Assembly: GCA_008933995.1 (NCBI GenBank)
Contig: WARS01000014.1
Coordinates: 8,913,192-8,977,191, forward strand
From: Datnioides undecimradiatus
Taxonomy: Eukaryota > Chordata > Actinopteri > Lobotiformes > Datnioididae
Reading direction: 5' to 3'
Length of the DNA stretch: 64,000 nucleotides
Shown here piece after piece: positions 47,698 through 60,400 of this stretch. The notes beneath the pieces were generated by a model. That model did no database searches. It worked only from the letters and a program-made list of their open reading frames with translations, and was not told the origin of the DNA. Numbering within the stretch: the stretch's first letter is position 1; each line of letters begins with the position of its first letter. The position numbers and the translations under genes are program-made.

Positions 47698-50600
47698 CCA
47701 ATATAAATTTGTTGCTGACTGGATGAGCACAGTGCCGAAACTACACAGAGAACATGAGTTCTCAAAGACACCAAAATCGGACAGTCACACTCAAAAATAC
47801 GTACGACATTTACATATTACTTCCTGGAGTGACTGCTTGATCAGCGCAATAACATTTGAGCACACAACAGACTCTTTAGTTAGGGACATTTAATCAAATA
47901 TGCAAATTTATGCCATTGTACATGCCCCCCCCCCAAACCGCTACGGCAATATGCTAAATTGGGAACAGCTGAAAAGTTGGCAACCAACAGCGTCGCAAGA
48001 AATGACTAATGAAGATGGACTGTGTTTGCAGCAGTAATGATGCCAGTGTTTGTTTTTCCCACTCAATAAAAAAACAGGCTAATAATGCCACCGCTATCAT
48101 TTAGAGACGTCTGCAGGCAGGTTTCTGAGTGACGTCGCCATTGCTGACGGTGCTGCTGGGTGGGAAAATAAGGGCGAGCGATTAGCTTGGTTAGCACGGA
48201 ATTAGCTGTTAGCTCGGGGAATCCGGTCGCTGTGCTACGTAGCGGCATCAGAGCTGAATTCAGGGCTTGCAATGTCAAAAAATGATATATGGATTATTCA
48301 TCACACAGAATGTTTCATCAATAAAATGAATTTCACTTTGATCTGGCTACTAAACTAAAGTGAGCTCCACCATTTTTGCTCCATGTTGTTCTCAAACGCT
48401 CACCAGATACCTCACATTTGTGCTGGATTCCAGGAAGAAACTTCATTTCCCAACCCTGAAAATGTCTTTAATTACACCTGTTTTCTCCTGCTAATCTCAC
48501 ATCCTGGATTGCTTGTGCTAGAACAACCTGAAATCATCGATGTAGTTAACACCGTGTTTGTTATAGCACCTCTGAAGTGCGCTACTTATCAATTCAGACT
48601 TGCAGCTTTGTGGCCCACTTTTCAGGCACTTTACATAACGTAATTGCACCCTTAATTCAAGAAGTCCCTCTTCATACATACTGTATTTTACATCTTAATT
48701 CCAGGCAGAAAACCGCATTGCAAGCTCTCCTACTATTACTTTTTAATTTAAAAACCAAAGCCCCCATCACCTCCCTGCAGCGGTTCTTATTGTGCATGCA
48801 CTGCAACAGAATACACAAGCAGCACAAATTTTATTTCACTCAGCGCCACCGCGTCCATTTCTCGGGCCTGTCCGAGCCAAAACGCAAGACCTCTTTAATT
48901 TGTTTTGTTCACATCACATCTGACAACTCCAAGCAGAAACTTTGTTCATCTTAGTAAGTGAGGGAGGTTCGGGGGGGGGGGGCAACAACTTTATTCCACA
49001 TCATCATTTAAAGCCGGATCTCAGGTTGCTGACCCACAGCAGTTCAGCCTGCATGCGTAAACAACACAAAGCCTCCAACTGTTTAATTCACTACCAGGGT
49101 CTATTAAAGCAATGAACCCTGCTGATCAACGCATACGTTAACCCCTTAATGTCTCCATCGTCTCACACGTACACACACTCTTTTTCCATCCAGCCACACA
49201 TATACACCTCTCTCCTGCCACAGCATTTTCCCTGCCATTCTCACTTAGACACACACACAGAGGCAAACACACACTCCCCCCTCTTTCTCCTCAGTTCCCT
49301 GCGAGCGTGGCTGGGCCAGATAGGACTTAATTTGTCCTGCCTCTAGATGAAAACATATGCTACGCCTCCCCTTTGTAAACAGACTGGGCAATAGAGTAGA
49401 AAGAGGAACTTAAGCTTCAGAGAGACAGACTACGGAGACGAGCGTTGAATACCAACAGAGATTACAAAGCTGCAATACAAGAGCTGAATGTAAAAGGTTA
49501 CTTTATACAGCGGCTGAATATAAGAGAGGATATTTAGAAAGGGAGGAAGGGGCATATATCACTGAGACGGAGTGAGCGAAGTTTCACAGCGAGGGAAAAG
49601 GAACGAGGCAGGAGGAGATAGCGGGGATTTAGGGAATTAGCATTAAATTAAGCATTTATTATTCTAAAGAGCAAGAGGGGAGAGATCATTTGGGTGAAGC
49701 TGTACTTTGTTTATGACAATAAGTTTTGTCAAAATAAAGTGAAAATGGGAGGAAGAACACTGAGGGAAGCTGTTGGATTATGTCTTTCACTGGCAACATG
49801 AAGGGCAAAAGGCCAATTAGCGATCAGATGTGTAGATCAAATATAGGCAAATCCAAATATGTAGATAAATCAGTTTGGATAGAAAACAAACAATATGAAA
49901 TTCATTAGTTCAGTGTGATGTCTGAGTAAAGCTGTTTCTTTATCAAGAAGTGCCAAACTGGTTTGGTAACTTGTTATTTTTTTTAATTAATGCAAGCGCC
50001 CCCGTGCATTGTTCAACGTCTCATGGATCGCCCTGCAGTACGCAAACTTCTCCGGGGGCCGAGCAATTTGAAAGGTTCCTCGGCCGTTGATTAACAGTTG
50101 GCAGCTGGGTTTAATTTCCCACTGAGTGGCGCCGCACTGTTTCACCTGTGGGATGAAAGAAACTGAACTCGGGTCGTTATTATTGTTTCAGATCAAAAGA
50201 AAAAAGACCCAGACACGGACATGGAGCTATGGAGCCAGGCGCTTACCCAGACCTTTGGCTGTATGCTGCTTTAATCAGCTAAGATGCTAATAACGCCCAT
50301 GTATGAGAGAAGGATCGGGATGTCAGTGGTGTTGCAGGGACTTTATTTAATGTCAAGAGTCAAAGGATCGTCAAACAAACGAAATGATTAACTTCTACAT
50401 TACTTAAATATATTGTGAGTCACAGATGGAAGAAAAACTCCCAATCTCATTATCAAAGCACATTAATATTTACAGTCATTTGCATTGAGTAGTTCGTCTC
50501 CATTGAAACGGTGCACGGCAGTGAGATGAGTTGCTTCTTTGCTCTACTCTTTGTTTGCTGAGCCCAACTCTCCAGAACTCTGAATTACAGCTCTAAAAGG

Positions 50601-51992
50601 AGACTGATGCTTGGAATTTCTTTTTTCTACCCTCACTTCTTTTGTCTTTTCTCCTGTTCCCCATCCGAAGCTGTGTGTTCTTGATGTTTCTCGGTCTCCT
50701 TTTCATGTATTCTCTCCTGTCTTTGCTCTTTTCCTGAACTCGCTTCTGCTTTTCATCTACTCTCAGCTTCTATTGCCATCATCTCCTCCTCCCTCTTGAT
50801 CAGTTATCTCTCTTTTGTTAACACGTGTATGATGTACTTTGCAGTGATGATCAGTATGTGTAGGTTGTTGTACTGTATGTCAGAAATGAGAACTATGCAG
50901 GCTTTGTGGACAGCAATAAGTATTTTACTCCAGGACGCCAGAAATGTTGCAAGATTGAACCTTTTTCTGTTTATTTATTTGCTTATATTCACCAAAATAT
51001 GATTTAACACATTCACATTGTGTGTATGGTGTATAGTATACAGTATTTACATTTACATGTATGTATATACCATATTTAGGGTCTATGTTGCCCCAAATGT
51101 GTCAGGCATTAAACTAATTAAATAAAGACACAGAGGTTAGCTTGTAAGTTGTTAGCGCCTTATGTGTATACAGTGTGGCATTTATAGGCCTATAAGGCTG
51201 AGCAGTTTGGGGGAATTATATCGTTACAATAAAGCAGTTGAACTTCAGGTTAGCCAAGTAGTATTACTATCAAGGATAATAATTTCTACATAACTTCAGA
51301 GCCGTGGAAAGGTGCTAAAAAGTTGTTTAAACCGTCTGATTTCTGTGATCGTAGCTCCTGGGAGACAGCAAATGAGAGCGCTGTGCTCGCAGGCCTCCGG
51401 CGTGGAGTTTGGCAGCTCCAGAGACGTTTTGCCCTTAAACATATGAACCCTTTTAAGGCGTAATCAGTCAGAGCACGTCGTCTCACCTCGCATTTGAAAC
51501 CTGAACACTGAAGTGGTTTTGTAGTCTTTGCATAATAGCCCCGAGCAGCTAATGTATTCCCTGCATAACTGGACCATGTATATGTGTGTGTGTTATTTAC
51601 CACCAGCCTCTTGTTTTTCCTCTTGTCCCCGTGCGTTCATAAAGTCATAAAGTCCCGGGATGAATGAAAAAGTTTTGCTCAAATTGAAACATTTCCAACT
51701 CAATCGTCTTCGCCTCAGTCTGCGCCGGCCCAGATGAATTTCTCTCCATTTGCACCCACTTGTTTTTTTTATTTTTTTATTTTTTGCGTGTATCCACTTT
51801 CTCCGTCTGCCTGTCAGCCCACTCGATTGCTGTTCACAGTCTTCTGACACATTCTCCGTTGGAAAAACAAGATTCCTCCCCACCATGCGCTTTCAGGAGC
51901 GGCATCAGCATATATTGACAAATCTCCAATCACCAGACCGTGATTGGACAAATTGAGTGAGGCGGTGTCTGGAGGTGTGAAAATGCCGTTAC

Positions 51993-52180
51993 CCACACGT
52001 CTGAAGACCTCCAGGTCGGTGGAGCCGAGGCAGGCTTTGAGCTTCTCAAAACTGCTTCGGGGATCCATCCTTAAAAGCCTGCTGGGGGGTGATTTCAGAG
52101 GAACCACATCAGACGGAGCAGCTCCTAGCACCGTCAGGAGAAGGAGCTGTAACAGCACTGATAGTATAATACAAAACCAC
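51993..52180 (-). other. Candidate exon with signal-peptide-like segment (unproven)
   Basis: A minus-strand frame open for 152 codons (51814-52272) contains a hydrophobic stretch FCIILSVLLQLLLLTVLGA at residues 33-51. A polar segment follows with RLLR, RSSFEKLKACLGS and FRR. Codons around 52010-52060 end mostly in G or C (GAG AAG CTC AAA GCC TGC CTC), unlike the surrounding AT-rich DNA. A plausible 5' splice site, GG|GTAACG, lies at 51993/51992. Upstream, acceptor-like TACAG and CTAG sites occur just before or within the hydrophobic stretch. Against it: the first Met is 32 codons before the hydrophobic segment, no family was recognised and no partner exon was found. Confidence 0.2.
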
Positions 52181-53669
52181 TCTTGGCAGCAGCAGTGGGC
52201 TGAATATCTTTCTCCGTTTGGATATGGATATTTGCTGAATGTCAAGGTAACATTGTGACAACCTTGCTCCACTGAACATATCCCAATATTGGCTTTTAGG
52301 CTGATTGGAGTCCTTATTTTTCATTCCAGTTTATAATGATGATCAGACTTTTGCGACGCTAGTTTGAATCGCTCATTCAAATAACATTGTGATGTCCATT
52401 AGCTCATGTCCCCACTGTTTCAAACAAGTACAATAAGTACAAATGAGCCTGTCAGGTTACATGAGTTTGTGAGTTTTTGACATTATATATAATCAGGTGT
52501 TTTGCTGAATGGTTACAGCCTCTGGATTATTTATTTATGTTTTGTTCTTTTTTCCTTATTCCAATAGCTATCATCGCCAAAAAAAAGTCCCAAAATTGTA
52601 TTTTTAACTGGAGGAATGCCACTTTCTCTCTGTTTTCAGCTGTTATTCCCACCTACCTGTGTTCTGGGGTGCTGCGAAACAATGCAGCTGTTTTCCTCAA
52701 CAAATTACCCCGACGCGCGATGTGAAATTGAATGTTTTGGCTTCCAGTGGTGTTTTACAGTAATTACACGGTCTCAAAAATTAATAAATATCTTGGTGAG
52801 TGGCAAAGAATTGTCATTGTTAAAATGCTGCACTTAGCAGCTTGGGGATGTTTGGTGAGTCCCCAACCCAAACTGGCAGTGAAAGGCTTTTGTGGCTGTC
52901 TTAAGGAGGGAGGGGTATTCTAGGAAGGCTCTTTCCTTGTAGCCTGTGATTGTGTTGGCAGCCAGCCATCCATGCTGAGCCTGAGTCATTGTTGGCAAAC
53001 TGGCTCTTCACCCTGACAGCCTTGTTGAGCTGGCTTTTGACCAGGCAGTATTAATCTCCGTTTCCCTTCCCATGCACCTGCATCTTGAGTTTCCACTGGG
53101 TCCTGCCCTCCTAAGTAAACCATGACTTAAAGCTGCTTGACCTCGCGATGGGTTTCTTTGGAAGGCATATAACGCAGACGGACAGGCATCACAGGAAGCG
53201 ACAAGAGAGGGGATAGCATGTGGAGGTGTGAAAGAGCTATCACAACCACATCCCTGCCTGGACTGCGGAGGCACTAAACAGACTTCAAGCTTTTACAGCT
53301 GCCTTCTTCTAAAATCGTCTTGGGTTGGGTTATGAATTGTTAAGATTAAAGACTCTGCCACACCTGTGGCACTAACACCTTTAACTTCTTGATTTAGTTT
53401 ACTTTATTCAAGGTACAGGTCACACTTTTTGTTGTCATACATCATTTCACACGGCTTGCCAGAACGAATAATGCGCTACAGAAAGCAGAGCTGTAATCAC
53501 AGGAAGTGGCCAATTGGACTCTACCAAATGTCAATCAAGAGGGTATAAAAAGTACTTTAATTAACTTTTCTTCAGGTTTAGGTCCTTTTGCTTTGGTTGA
53601 AGCTTACATAACCTGAACCTTGATGGAATTGCCCTGTTTTTCTGTTATTTGTAGTACTTGTAGCTCCTC

Positions 53670-53756
53670 CCTCCAGCTCTGGTTAATCACTGCTGCTTGA
53701 TGTAAAACTCATCACTAACAGCACATTGTTGTGGGAATATCACACCAAGTGGCAAC
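53670..53756 (+). repeat. Copy 2 of an unrecognised dispersed repeat
   Basis: CAGCTCTGGTTAATCACTGC, then TGCTTGATGTAAAACTCATC and GGGAATATCACACCAAGTGG align in order with 26805-26900. Confidence 0.5.
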
Positions 53757-54687
53757 CTCGAACAATGACACCTTTATAACGTAAATCGTCCCATCACTGC
53801 AGCCTCCCTGTAGTGGCTGTCCATGTATTGCTTCCTGTGCACATCCCTTTCTAGCACTGTACATGGCGGCTAGATAACACAGCTGCAGAGTACTGACCGA
53901 CATTTAACTCTAATGGATGGTAAACAATAGCATGAATCCCTTAATTATACTTTAAGCACAACACATTAATATTTTAATCCTCTTAATTAGAATGGCTGGA
54001 TGTTCAGAGCTGAGCGGCAGTTGACCCCGTTAGTCTGTGAAGTTAGACCGCTAAAGTCAGTCGGAGGCTGTCAACAGGATCGGGTGAGGTCATGTGTGTT
54101 AGTTTATCACTGTCGCCACAGGTAGCTTGCATGTTTACCACTAATTATATGCTAATTCTGAAAGTAAGGATTCGAATAACTAAGAATCACTTTTATTTTG
54201 TATCACAAAACTGTTATTAGTTGTTCATAGGTTGCTCTCTCCCCTCTCTCAGCCAGCCATGTGTTGAAAACTGCAACAAAACCCTTCCCCGTCACCTCAG
54301 AGCTGGAGTTTTAAGCCTGCTTATTGAACAAAACTTATGTATTTAGAAAGCTCAGCCTATAGCCTGCATTTCTCCGTAGGCCAAAGTATTCTCTAATGCC
54401 AAACCCATCTTGATTGATAGACTTGATAGCTGATACTGTAACCGGCATTGCCAATGTTTATTTAAAGATCATGGCTGTGGGCTATAATGTGAAGATGAAA
54501 TGGGTATCAGGGGGAGCCAAGCTTCATGAATATGCCTTCAATGAAAAAAAGCAGAAAAAGTGAAAAACAGTGCAGATGTTTTTTTTTTTTTTTATGATTT
54601 TCATTTATTGTTCTGTTGGTAGTTTTGTATTTCTGTGAGGTGAAGGTCACTTAAAACAAATATGATAAATTAACACATATGCAGTGC

Positions 54688-55125
54688 TGTTCCTTGTTTT
54701 GTTTATTTCCTGTCTTATTTTGAAAAGTTTTTTCCCCCTGTGTTTCAGTGTGCTTGTTTCCTGTCTGTGATTGGTTCATTGGTTTCACCTGTGTCTCGTT
54801 TGCCTGCACTGCCCAGTCTATTTAAGTTGTGTCAGTTCCTTTGTTCTCTGTTGGTTCATTTGCTGTGTTAGTATCCATGTGCCTGCCTGGTTTCCATTTG
54901 CTTTCCCCTTGTGATCATCATGAGTTTGGATTTCTGGTTTTTGAATTTTGTTTTTCTTTTTTTGGATTTTGTTGCCTTGTCTTGTTTGGACTGATTACCC
55001 GGATTTTGACCCTGCCTGCCTTGACCATCTGTAAGCCTAACCCCTTAAATAAACTGTTTGAATATGTTTGCTCTTTGTCTGTGTCTGCAATTGGGTCCAT
55101 CTCTCCTCGTAACCTGGCCCTGACA
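54688..55125 (+). mobile_element. Solo LTR, teleost LTR family, best-preserved copy
   Basis: The 438-bp element begins TGTTCCTTGTTTTG and ends CCCTGACA, with TG...CA ends. It carries a core promoter-like CTATTTAAGTTGTGTCAG (about 54817-54834) and an AATAAAC poly(A)-type signal at 55047-55053. The family's CTGCAATTGGGTCCATC sits near the 3' end. The four-base flanks are GTGC on the left and GTGT on the right, which is suggestive but not an exact target duplication. No internal part is present. It shares blocks with 1-290, 2044-2325 and 9978-10340. Promoter and poly(A) order support LTR identity. Superfamily is not determined. Confidence 0.65.
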
Positions 55126-55621
55126 GTGTTTAGTTATGTCGATTGCTAATTATTGTAAAACAAACAAAGGTATGAATAGGTTCTATTTTATAGACTGAAA
55201 TAAGCACTGAAATTACATGAATGCAGACCAGCAGGAGAAGAGTGGTTCAAAAGCATGTTCTTCTATTCAAGTTTTGTTGGTCTTGCGTATACATATTAAT
55301 GTGTGCAGTTTGATGGGAACAGCAGCAACAGTTATAATTATGTTTGAAATCCAATAATTTTACAAATTGTCCTGTTTGTTCAGTCACAAGCCTTCTTTTC
55401 CATTAATGCCCTTATTCTGCTGGTGACAGGGTGCATTTATGTGGTTAGAGCTCCCTGGAAGTTGACTTGTCCATGACAACTGGAAATATCATGTGTCACT
55501 GGGGCACATATGTAATACACCTTGTATTGTTGTTTTGTTATTCTGTGGTCACCTGCTAATTATTATTTTGAAATCGACCCTTTAAGATACTGAATCTCAC
55601 CAACTTGATTTCAATCCGCAG
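55126..55621. other. Unassigned sequence, intron-like at its right end
   Basis: It is AT-rich with T-rich stretches toward 55500-55620. It ends in GATTTCAATCCGCAG, a fair 3' splice-site sequence preceding the candidate exon. Confidence 0.3.
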
Positions 55622-55711
55622 CTGATGCAAAAGTCAAGGAGCTCCTGGGGAGAGACCAGGGAGGTGTGCTGCAGCCGGAGAGAGGCCTTCAAGTGGAGCC
55701 ATTTGGAACAG
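55622..55711 (+). other. Candidate 90-nt internal exon (unproven)
   Basis: The segment lies between an acceptor-like TTTCAATCCGCAG and a donor-like ACAG|GTAGAA and is 90 nt, a multiple of three. Two frames are open. One (phase 0) encodes LMQKSRSSWGET then REVCCSREAFKWSHLEQ and has mostly G/C third positions. The other (phase 1-1) encodes DAKVKELLGRDQGG then VLQPERGLQVEPFGT. It is more GC-rich than its surroundings. No protein family was recognised and no neighbouring exon was found in the window, so a chance pair of splice-like sites remains quite possible. Confidence 0.22.
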
Positions 55712-55880
55712 GTAGAAACGCTTTTGTCCTGATGTGGCTGAACTAATCCAGAGTGTACAGCTGAGGTTACCCTCATGTGCAAAGATTCATTTTGAGTCCA
55801 TGATGCAAAATCAACTGACGTGTTACTGTTACGGACAATCGGATAGACGAAAGTTAAATCCAAACAATTAAAATGAACTT

Positions 55881-55887
55881 TTATGAG
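55881..55887. repeat. Left target-site duplication of SINE
   Basis: TTATGAG, repeated at 56261-56267. Confidence 0.6.
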
Positions 55888-56260
55888 ACAGGATGGCACA
55901 GTGGCTTGGTGGTCAGCTTTGCTTCACAGCAAGAAGATCCCGGGTTCAATTTCCAACCAGGTCCTCTCTGTGTTGAGGTTGCAAGTTCTCTCTGTGTCCT
56001 TGTGGGTGCCCTCCAGGCACTTCCTTCCACAACCACGGGTGAACTGGGAACTCCAAATTGACCATTGGACTGACTATGAATGTGAATGCCTTTGTCTGTC
56101 TATATCTTTACGTGTCAGCCCAGCAACAAACTGGCAACTGGGCGACCTGGGTGTACCCTGTCTCCTACCCAGTGACTGCTGGGATAGGCTCCAGTACCAC
56201 CATGACCCTGAATGGGATAAAGCAGTTACAGAAATTGGGTGGATGGACTTTATCGGACTG
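55888..56260 (+). mobile_element. tRNA-derived SINE (mermaid/DANA-like fish type)
   Basis: The 373-bp element starts with a tRNA-like head. An A-box-like TGGCACAGTGG lies at 55894-55904 and a B-box-like GGTTCAATTTCC at 55943-55954, within GCTTCACAGCAAGAAGATCC CGG, the classic SCTCACAGCAAGAAGGTCCTGG of fish SINEs. The body includes TGTGTTGAGGTTGCAAGTTC, GTGAATGCCTTTGTCTGTC, CTGGGCGACCTGGGTGTACCC and GCTGGGATAGGCTCCAG, ending in GGGTGGATGG. A 7-bp duplication TTATGAG flanks it. It is close to full length and moderately diverged. Confidence 0.8.
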
Positions 56261-56267
56261 TTATGAG
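56261..56267. repeat. Right target-site duplication of SINE
   Basis: TTATGAG, matching 55881-55887. Confidence 0.6.
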
Positions 56268-56949
56268 CTGTGTGCAGGGTTTTGTTTTTTTTTTTTTTGG
56301 TCTGATAATAACCAAAGACACACCTGAAAGTCCCTGCAAACATACAGGACAGGGTGCTGTGGGTAACCTGCAGAGGCTCATGGAGGAAGCAATGAGAAGT
56401 GCAGAATTGCAAATCAATCAGGCTGATTCAAACACAAAAGAAACAATGCACAAGTTGAACTTTTAGGAAAAAGAAACAGCAGTGAAGCTTGGAGAAGTAT
56501 GTCTCTCTCTCAAACGTTGACCGACTGTTGAACTTGAACCCCCGGCAACCCTTCACAGGTGCAGAAAATGAATGGGCGGACCACATATCCCATAAAGCCC
56601 ATTGTTTCCTACCACAAAGAAGGTCCTTTGTAATGTCCTCCTTCCCTTTCCTTGGCTTTAGCCCAAGAGCTAATAACCGTCCTTGAAAGCGGCCAACACG
56701 CATTCAAGTCAGTTACTTTGAAACACTGTGGCAGAATAAAGGTTTAAATTATGTGCACAGAAGGAACGGTTCTAATCTGAGCTATGAAACAATCTGTTTT
56801 TTGTAAAGGTAGAGTTCCTGCCAAACCCGACTCGCTGGCAGACATTAGTTCTGAGTAAATATGTCTCGGTGCTAATGAGAGTCGTGATTAATTGATTTTG
56901 AAATGCTACAAGAGGCAACTTTCAGGAGCTATTAGTCCATATGTAAACA

Positions 56950-57440
56950 CTTCTTCTCTCATATTTAACCCGTCTCTTTGTCTCTTTCATCATAATTTCA
57001 TAACGAAGACGTCCCCCTGCACCAAATCTCTCCCTTACTGTCTATTTTGCCTCACACCTTTCCTTCAGTCCATCTGTTCTTCCTTCTGGTATTTATATAC
57101 AGTATCTCTCCTCTTCTCTCTCACTCTTTCTTTGCACTTCTCTTATCCGTTTCTCTCTGCGCTATGGAGTTATTTCAGTGCCGGTCATCCAGTCTGAGGG
57201 GCAACAAAAGAGCCTGGGAGCTTGAAATCGATTACTCTCTCAGGCAGAGAGTACAGACACCTTCTCTGCTGGTATCACCCTCTTCCATTACTGACAATCC
57301 TCTTTCTCTCCTTTTCTGTCTCTAAACCTATTAATCTATCCACATCTCTGTCTCTCCAGGTTTTTTTTATTTTTCTTTCTCCCTCATAAAGCTCCTCTCC
57401 TCCTCTCGCCTCTTCTTTCACTCTTTCTCTTTTTTTTTTA
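56950..57440 (+). repeat. Low-complexity pyrimidine-rich tract
   Basis: Long stretches of CTCT/TTCT mixed sequence on the plus strand, with interruptions. Frames here are Ser/Leu/Phe-rich and not credible as genes. Confidence 0.7.
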
Positions 57441-60400
57441 AAGGAGCACTCATTTCATTCCAGTTAGAAATGGTCAATATTAATTTCAAGTTTGCACCTC
57501 AGTTCAATACTGAAGTAAATGCATGACGTCTTTAGCCTCGCTTAGTACCAGGAGTGGAAGCGGAGCTGATGGGAAATCTGCTCAGTGCTGGCGCTAACAT
57601 CATGGAAAGGAGTAATACACCTCGAAAACTTCGAACTATTTGGAATTTTACCCTTGTGTAGAGCAACATTTGATCTACTTTTGAAAGTAGAAATAACTCA
57701 TTCTGTCACAAATAAACTGTTTAGAATTACAAGTTACAAATATACCTCTGCTTGATTCAACAGCTTGTTCTGGCAGCACATGGCGGCTAATGTCGGCTAA
57801 CGTAGCGCACATGGCAAATATCAATGTACAACTGAAATCATTGACTCTTCTCTACTTCCTCTCTGTGATTTAGCATCTTTAGCATCAACATTTGAATGAT
57901 TTCATCACCGCAAGAAACAAGGGTTACACCCAACCTCATCTGGGTAAATTATTGTTGTTCTTTTCTTGAACTACAACCAAGATGGCGGCCAACTAAATCC
58001 TCCTTGGATAAATGGTGCTATATTAGCTTACAGAACCTACTTTTTCACTATCTTTGTGACTGAACCCATGACACCCGATACCACCAGGATTATACACTGT
58101 CCATCACCTATAGACAGCTGTAGATTGTGTTTGGTGGTGACACTCTTCATCAGCCTGCCACCTGGTCTCCAGGTGTGAAACTGACACCAACACCTCCTTT
58201 TGTCACATCCCTCACATACTGTACGCTCCAGTGCAGTGCCCCCGCCTGCTGTTATCTCTGTCTTCCAGAGCATGTAAATGCATTTTGTCTGCAGGATATT
58301 AACCCTTCGAGCAAAGCACGCTCCTGCTCCACAGCTCATCGGCATTCACATATCAAGGCAGGAGAGCAGACATCAGTCGGGAACGTAGGAAACAATGTGA
58401 CACACCTTAAACGTGAGATAAGGTCTTTAAACCAGCAGACAGCAAACGCTTTGTACTCTGAAAGCTGCATTGGTGGGTTAGCATCTTGGTACTTTTGTCT
58501 CTTTTTGCAGTATTTCTGAAGCTCCCTGTTGTTTTAGCAGTCACCACTTGCTGCTGCATAAAGAAAGGCCAGGCAAGACTCCTCTGACTATTTTGATGTG
58601 TACTTCAGCAATATCACACCTTTCAGAATATCCCTGTGCACCTGTACAGTGCTATTCTATTACATCTAATAATTGCATTTACACTTATAAGTCCAGGTGC
58701 TACTTAAATCTAAAGTCCTTAAAACACCTTAAATAAAAATGATCTTTAGTATCACTTTCATCTTAATTCACACATTGATTTGCTGCAGCTACTACTAACA
58801 CAACATCAGACCTCATCGTGACATCACACAGTCCAGTTTTTTGTCACTTTTGATGTTGCAGTAAATGGAGCACTTACATCCCCCTACCAGCCACAACCTT
58901 TAATTCAGCAAATGTTAAGAATGGCTTTTCTTTCTTTAGTCATTTCAATTTTACTTGAAAGTCACACAGTTTGTACATAAATCGGTTCTGTTCTGTGCTC
59001 TCTTTCCTAATGAGTGCCATCTCAGCTCAAAACACTAATTATCCCATGTAGCTGCTCTGTTCCGTTTCTTTATTAAATAAATGCTAGCTTCGTAAGAAAT
59101 GTGTTTCACAGTGCTCTGAGCTTCGACTTCATTCTGCTCCTTTCTCTTTACATCTAACAGTAGCTCAGCAGCCTTTTTGGACTCATCTATGCATTAGCTA
59201 TTACCAGCTCCGCTGTTTTGTGTCTGCACAGCCTGATGTGACAAAAAGAGGAAATCAATGGCAAGATGGTGAGGGCTAATCTGTGGCCCGGTTCCTCTTT
59301 CGATGCACTGCTTCACGTCTGCATTGCTGTAACTGATGCTCACATATGATTACATTATATTAGCAATGATCATGATTTATAATCACAAAACCATCTGATT
59401 TTTAGGTTTTTGGTCTAAAACCAGGAGTTATATTAATAAATAATTTAAACATGTTATGATGTCATATTCTAACCAACACCAACACATTCTGTGTTGCAGT
59501 CACTGTGTTATGTCAGTAACCTGACCAGCTACACGGGAAAACCGAACTCACCAGCAGCACTACATGAATAATAATGGTAGATATTTGTCAGGCTGCTGAG
59601 GACGAATCTCTCATTTTCTTTGTATTGAGTCATATTTTTTTATTTGTTTTGCCTCAACAGCACTAGATCAATACTTACAGAGAGACTGCACATGACCTTT
59701 ATTACACTCAAGACTATGTTTTATGTTTCTCCAAGTTGCTTTATCATTTTTTTTCCTTCTGTAGTTATATAATGTAGGTTGGAGCTTTTATTTTAAAGCC
59801 AAAATGTCAGGATGGAGGAGGCAGACAGAGACAGTTGGTCTTGTTTGTTCAGCAGCTGGCTGATAAGGGCACAGATCCTGTCATGCACCCTGGTCTTCTA
59901 TAAAATCTGCTGCATGACTGGTGTTAAAGGGGAGCTCCAAATCATTAGTGAGTGATGGATTTATTAATCAGGGTGGTTTGTGTTTGTGTGGGCGCAGTAT
60001 GACTCAAAATGATTAACAGGGAGATAGTGTTAGGTGAGCAAACTTACCGTATATTCAGTTCCTCCGCGTCCTGCTCTCTCACAGCTCACTGCATATTGAA
60101 GAATTAAAACTTTGCATGAATGCGAAGTGATCTTGAGTCTTCGTGTTAGTTCCGAGTGCCAGTTTACAAGCTCGACACCGGCAGATTCACCCAAACACCA
60201 ACTTTGTGCATTTTGGTTCACCGAAATTTATTTAAAATTACAATTTAAAAAAACTGTTAGTCTCCATAAGTGTGCCAGAACACAGCGAGGAAGCTATGTC
60301 GCACAATGCCGCTATTAAGCCGTTTTCTATTTCTGCCGTGTGCCTTCAGAATAAAGGAAGAGATGGTTCAACTGACAAAAATAGTACCTTTTTTTTTTAT

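Larger units (their letters stand above)
47698..54687. other. Anonymous region; contains candidate exon and repeat copy
   Basis: No gene was established. It contains short homopolymer runs (C near 47927, G at 48971-48982), a candidate exon at 51993-52180 (minus), the second copy of the dispersed repeat (53670-53756) and a 15-T run (54579-54593). The stretches 49440-49700 and 49975-50135 are repeat-free with AATTAA-type homeodomain-like words, and could be conserved non-coding elements. The sequence alone does not show it. Confidence 0.4.

Noticed and set aside
60041-60052. AACTTACCGTAT resembling the 5' end of U1 snRNA
   Set aside because: Only seven to eight bases match and no snRNA body follows. 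It is simply the complement of a 5' splice-site consensus.
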